Shown piece by piece: positions 13,373 through 15,362 of a stretch of 15,362 bases of DNA (within the stretch, counting starts at the first letter, position 1; each line of letters begins with the position of its first letter). Under the pieces are notes generated by a model, which saw only the letters and a list, made by a program, of their open reading frames with translations, had not been told where the DNA came from and searched no databases. The stretch is taken from positions 1-15,362 of the forward strand of contig JAGSGJ010000041.1 of the NCBI GenBank assembly GCA_023955225.1. Reading direction: 5' to 3'. The translations under genes were made by a program, and so were the position numbers. The stretch comes from Sulfurovum sp. Lineage in GTDB: Bacteria > Campylobacterota > Campylobacteria > Campylobacterales > Sulfurovaceae.

Positions 13373-14158
13373 ATGTTAAACGAATTAAAATCGCTCTTAA
13401 TTAAACCATCCATGCATCATCATAGTTATTCTCACACCGTATGTGATGATACGGTTCCAGATGAATTCAGTATACTTTGCTGGAATGTTCATAAAAATAA
13501 TGACACTTTTTCCTTCAGCAACTACATTCAAGAATTTGTTAAAAGAAAACCAGTTGACTTCTTTTTATTCCAAGAGGCTGATTTTAAACATGATATAGAA
13601 TTAAAGATTCCAACTCTAACATTTAATGCTGCAGCAAACTTGGAAAAAGGTTCAGCTTTCTATGGTGTCTTAACAGCAAGTAAGTGTAAAACAGAGTACA
13701 GTAAGCCTTTTCTATCACATGGGAAAGAACTCATAATCGGTCCACGTAAAAGCCTGCTTTTAACGAGACACACATTTAAAGATGGTTCTTTTTTACTCAT
13801 TCTAAATCTTCATGCCATTAATTTTAGAGAAAATAGACATTACTATAAAGAGATAGATCACATCATCAATATCATTGATAACTACAAGGGGTCCATGATC
13901 ATTGCCGGTGATTTTAATTCCTGGAATAAAAATAGAATGAAATTCCTTCACACAAAAATGAAAGATCTAAATTTTGATCCTGTCCCATTTTCAAAAAGTG
14001 ATAAAGTAAAGTCTTTTATGAAAAATCATTTAGACTTTATTTTTTATAGAGGTATAAAACTTGTTGAACACAGTATAGAAAGAAATCATAATTTGTCTGA
14101 CCATCATCCTTTATTTGCTAAGTTCACCCATAATTCAAATGCATCTGGACGGGCATAA
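13373..14158 (+). CDS. Endonuclease/exonuclease/phosphatase-family protein, probably leaderless mRNA
   Basis: A 261-residue protein of the EEP (DNase I-like) fold. Motifs in order: LCWNVHKN (35-42; N38), FLFQEAD (64-70; E68, metal ligand), LNLHAINF (144-151; H147), AGDFNSW (178-184; D180, N182), LDFIFYRG (220-227) and SDHHPLFAKF (242-251; D243, H244). This is the full catalytic set for metal-dependent phosphodiester or phosphate-ester cleavage; the substrate (nucleic acid, lipid or inositol phosphate) cannot be told. There is no signal peptide, so it is cytoplasmic. No ribosome site precedes the ATG, which sits 6 bases from a perfect extended -10. An alternative ATG at 13412 (M14) also lacks a ribosome site. 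The last 55 bases overlap the opposing nitrilase gene. Confidence 0.85.
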   Translation: MLNELKSLLIKPSMHHHSYSHTVCDDTVPDEFSILCWNVHKNNDTFSFSNYIQEFVKRKPVDFFLFQEADFKHDIELKIPTLTFNAAANLEKGSAFYGVLTASKCKTEYSKPFLSHGKELIIGPRKSLLLTRHTFKDGSFLLILNLHAINFRENRHYYKEIDHIINIIDNYKGSMIIAGDFNSWNKNRMKFLHTKMKDLNFDPVPFSKSDKVKSFMKNHLDFIFYRGIKLVEHSIERNHNLSDHHPLFAKFTHNSNASGRA

Positions 14159-15033
14159 TGACCAGCGACATCAAGGTTCCACTTTGAAGCACGTAACATA
14201 TGCAGATCAGCTTTGCCAAGCAGTATCCCTTCTTTCGCATGTAATGGTCCTGCCATCACTTCACCATCTGGATCTACCATAACACTATTGCCTTTGTTGA
14301 TAAATTCACCCACATTCTTGTAGTATGGTTTTAATTCTGGAAGCTTATTAAGTACATCCTCTTTTTTAAGTACCATACAACAACCAGAAACAAAACATCG
14401 TCCCTCTTTGGCGATATGTTTCATTGATGCATTCCAAGTCTGACCTTCGTCATATGTTGGTGCCAGATATAATTCTATACCTTCAGCATAGAGTGAATAG
14501 CGTACCAAAGGCATATAATTTTCCCAGCATATTAATCCACCTACTTTGCAGATATCTGTATCGTATACGTTCACTGTAGTGGCATCTCCATACCCCCATA
14601 TTGTACGTTCCGGAGCGGTAGGAACTAGTTTTTGGTGATGCCCAAAAATATTGCCATCAGGATCGATAAAGAGAAGTGAATTATAGATACTTCCTCCACT
14701 GGCATCAGCATTTTTTTCATTGATACCTATAACAACATAGATAGCTGCTTTTTTTGCCGCTTCACATAAAAGGTCAGTCTCTTTACTACCTACAGTGACT
14801 GACTGTTCCAGTAATTTGGCATATAGATCTTGATTAAGTGATATATCACCTGGCGGTACCTGCCATATCCAGTCAGGATAACCAGGTACAAATGCTTCGG
14901 GGAAAACAGCCAAGTCAGCACCTTTTTTTGCAGCTTTTTTAATAAGCTTACATGCTTTATCTATCGTGGCATCTAAATCCATAAAAATGGGTGATGCTTG
15001 TATTGTGGCTATGACAAATGTATCTTTTTTCAT
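14104..15033 (-). CDS. Aliphatic nitrilase
   Basis: A 309-residue enzyme of the nitrilase branch of the carbon-nitrogen hydrolases, converting a nitrile to a carboxylic acid and ammonia; cyanide-degrading enzymes have the same motifs, so a cyanide substrate is possible. Catalytic set: E46 (FPEAF), K135 (HHQKLVPTAPER), E142 and C169 in GLICWENYMPLVRYSLYAEGI, the hallmark of true nitrilases rather than amidases. The family-typical end GHYARPDAFELWVN (291-304) is intact. The start is the ATG at 15033, with a perfect GGAGG six bases before it; the longer reading to 15105 runs through the promoter. The stop codon lies antisense within the two His codons of the opposing EEP gene. The window shows no aldoxime dehydratase or amidase partner. 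In a chemolithotroph it may serve nitrogen supply or cyanide detoxification (inference). Confidence 0.92.
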   Translation of the reverse strand: MKKDTFVIATIQASPIFMDLDATIDKACKLIKKAAKKGADLAVFPEAFVPGYPDWIWQVPPGDISLNQDLYAKLLEQSVTVGSKETDLLCEAAKKAAIYVVIGINEKNADASGGSIYNSLLFIDPDGNIFGHHQKLVPTAPERTIWGYGDATTVNVYDTDICKVGGLICWENYMPLVRYSLYAEGIELYLAPTYDEGQTWNASMKHIAKEGRCFVSGCCMVLKKEDVLNKLPELKPYYKNVGEFINKGNSVMVDPDGEVMAGPLHAKEGILLGKADLHMLRASKWNLDVAGHYARPDAFELWVNLANKG

Positions 15034-15068
15034 GATATACCTCCACACTTTTAATGGGTCAGTATATT

Positions 15069-15108
15069 CATTGTTTGTGTAATACATATGCAAAACAATG
15101 CACAAACA
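15069..15108. promoter_or_regulatory. Overlapping inverted repeats upstream of the nitrilase gene
   Basis: Two interleaved inverted repeats occupy this spacer: CATTGTTT (15069-15076) with AAACAATG (15093-15100), and TGTTTGTG (15072-15079) with CACAAACA (15101-15108). They lie 35-75 bases before the nitrilase start, a position suited to an operator. A regulator cannot be named and none is encoded nearby. Confidence 0.4.
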
Positions 15109-15178
15109 CGCTATAAAACTTAATGAAACTATAAACTAAAGGGAGTAAACTAACTGCATGGAGTAAAAGGAATACATA

Positions 15179-15362
15179 TTGAAATATATAATTGGAATTA
15201 TAAAGAAATTTGTCATTGGAATTTGGGATTTTATTTTCTATCTTCTTGGAGCACCGTATGAAGAACAAGCTAAAAAATTGGACTGGGATGAGAAGGATGC
15301 TGCGTTTAGAGGGCCAGATAATCCAAAGACTAAAAAAACACATTACAAAGCAAATAAAGTGA
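15179..15362 (+). CDS. Unknown small membrane-anchored protein, partial (cut by window end)
   Basis: An open frame of 61 codons to the window edge, starting with TTG (15179) after an AAAAGGA ribosome site with 7-8-base spacing; an in-frame stop (15164) excludes a longer start. The product begins with a hydrophobic helix (YIIGIIKKFVIGIWDFIFYLLG) and continues with a soluble, charged part (APYEEQAKKLDWDEKDAAFRGPDN, then KTKKTHYKANK). No family is recognised. TATAAA (15132-15137) may be its -10. A minimal ATG-GAG-TAA frame (15158-15166) lies just before the ribosome site. The reading frame, ribosome site and well-mixed amino acid content favour a real gene; the opposite strand holds a longer Phe-rich frame that I consider a shadow. 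Confidence 0.5.
   Translation, partial: MKYIIGIIKKFVIGIWDFIFYLLGAPYEEQAKKLDWDEKDAAFRGPDNPKTKKTHYKANKV

Noticed and set aside
15255..15264. Further copy of GTATGAAG as an operator
   Set aside because: It is a single half-site inside a coding region with no partner at 11 bp.
15068..15343. Phe-rich open frame on the minus strand near the window end
   Set aside because: No ribosome site, biased composition, and it overlaps the nitrilase promoter and a better-supported plus-strand gene.
1..15362. CRISPR arrays, insertion sequences, tRNA or prophage parts
   Set aside because: I looked for repeat-spacer periodicity, transposase-like proteins and tRNA-like folds and saw none.

Overview
The window looks like a chromosomal segment from a free-living Campylobacterota (epsilonproteobacterial) species of the Sulfurovum/Sulfurimonas type. 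The DNA is AT-rich, the genes are tightly packed with AAGGA-type ribosome sites, promoters are dominated by a TATAAT -10 element, and the gene families fit that group: a small c-type cytochrome, NhaA, PEP synthase, a truncated FMN-binding glutamate synthase and a DUF2202 protein. This assignment is inferred from protein style and composition; no marker gene is present. I see no tRNA, rRNA, insertion sequence, phage or CRISPR.

Layout. 1-365: a monohaem cytochrome c. 563-4271: an envelope-stress-like block, with two small secreted low-complexity proteins (minus strand), a divergent OmpR-type two-component system (plus strand), and then, converging on it, a Tat-exported ferritin-like DUF2202 protein with a small downstream partner. 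4362-6483: a DoxX-like membrane protein and a membrane-anchored glutamate-synthase-domain protein in one operon. 6573-7460: an exported metallo-beta-lactamase-fold hydrolase. 7453-7840: two very small genes. 7946-9118: NhaA. 9214-9351: an extremely lysine-rich 45-residue protein. 9409-13270: a beta-CASP MBL ribonuclease-like protein downstream of PEP synthase. 13373-14158: an endonuclease/exonuclease/phosphatase-fold protein, apparently leaderless. 14104-15033: an aliphatic nitrilase that overlaps it tail to tail. 15179-end: the start of an unknown small membrane protein.

How the genes may work together. The most interesting signal is a repeated operator. A direct repeat of AGTATGAAG with an 11-bp period lies exactly 7 bp upstream of the -10 element of two separate genes, the secreted 127-aa protein and the DUF2202 gene. 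A degenerate relative sits upstream of the other secreted protein. An 11-bp repeat in the -35 position is how PhoB/OmpR-family regulators activate transcription, and an OmpR-family regulator is encoded beside one of the sites. I infer a local regulon in which the two-component system turns on a set of exported proteins of unknown role. The remaining genes appear to be ordinary housekeeping or accessory metabolism.
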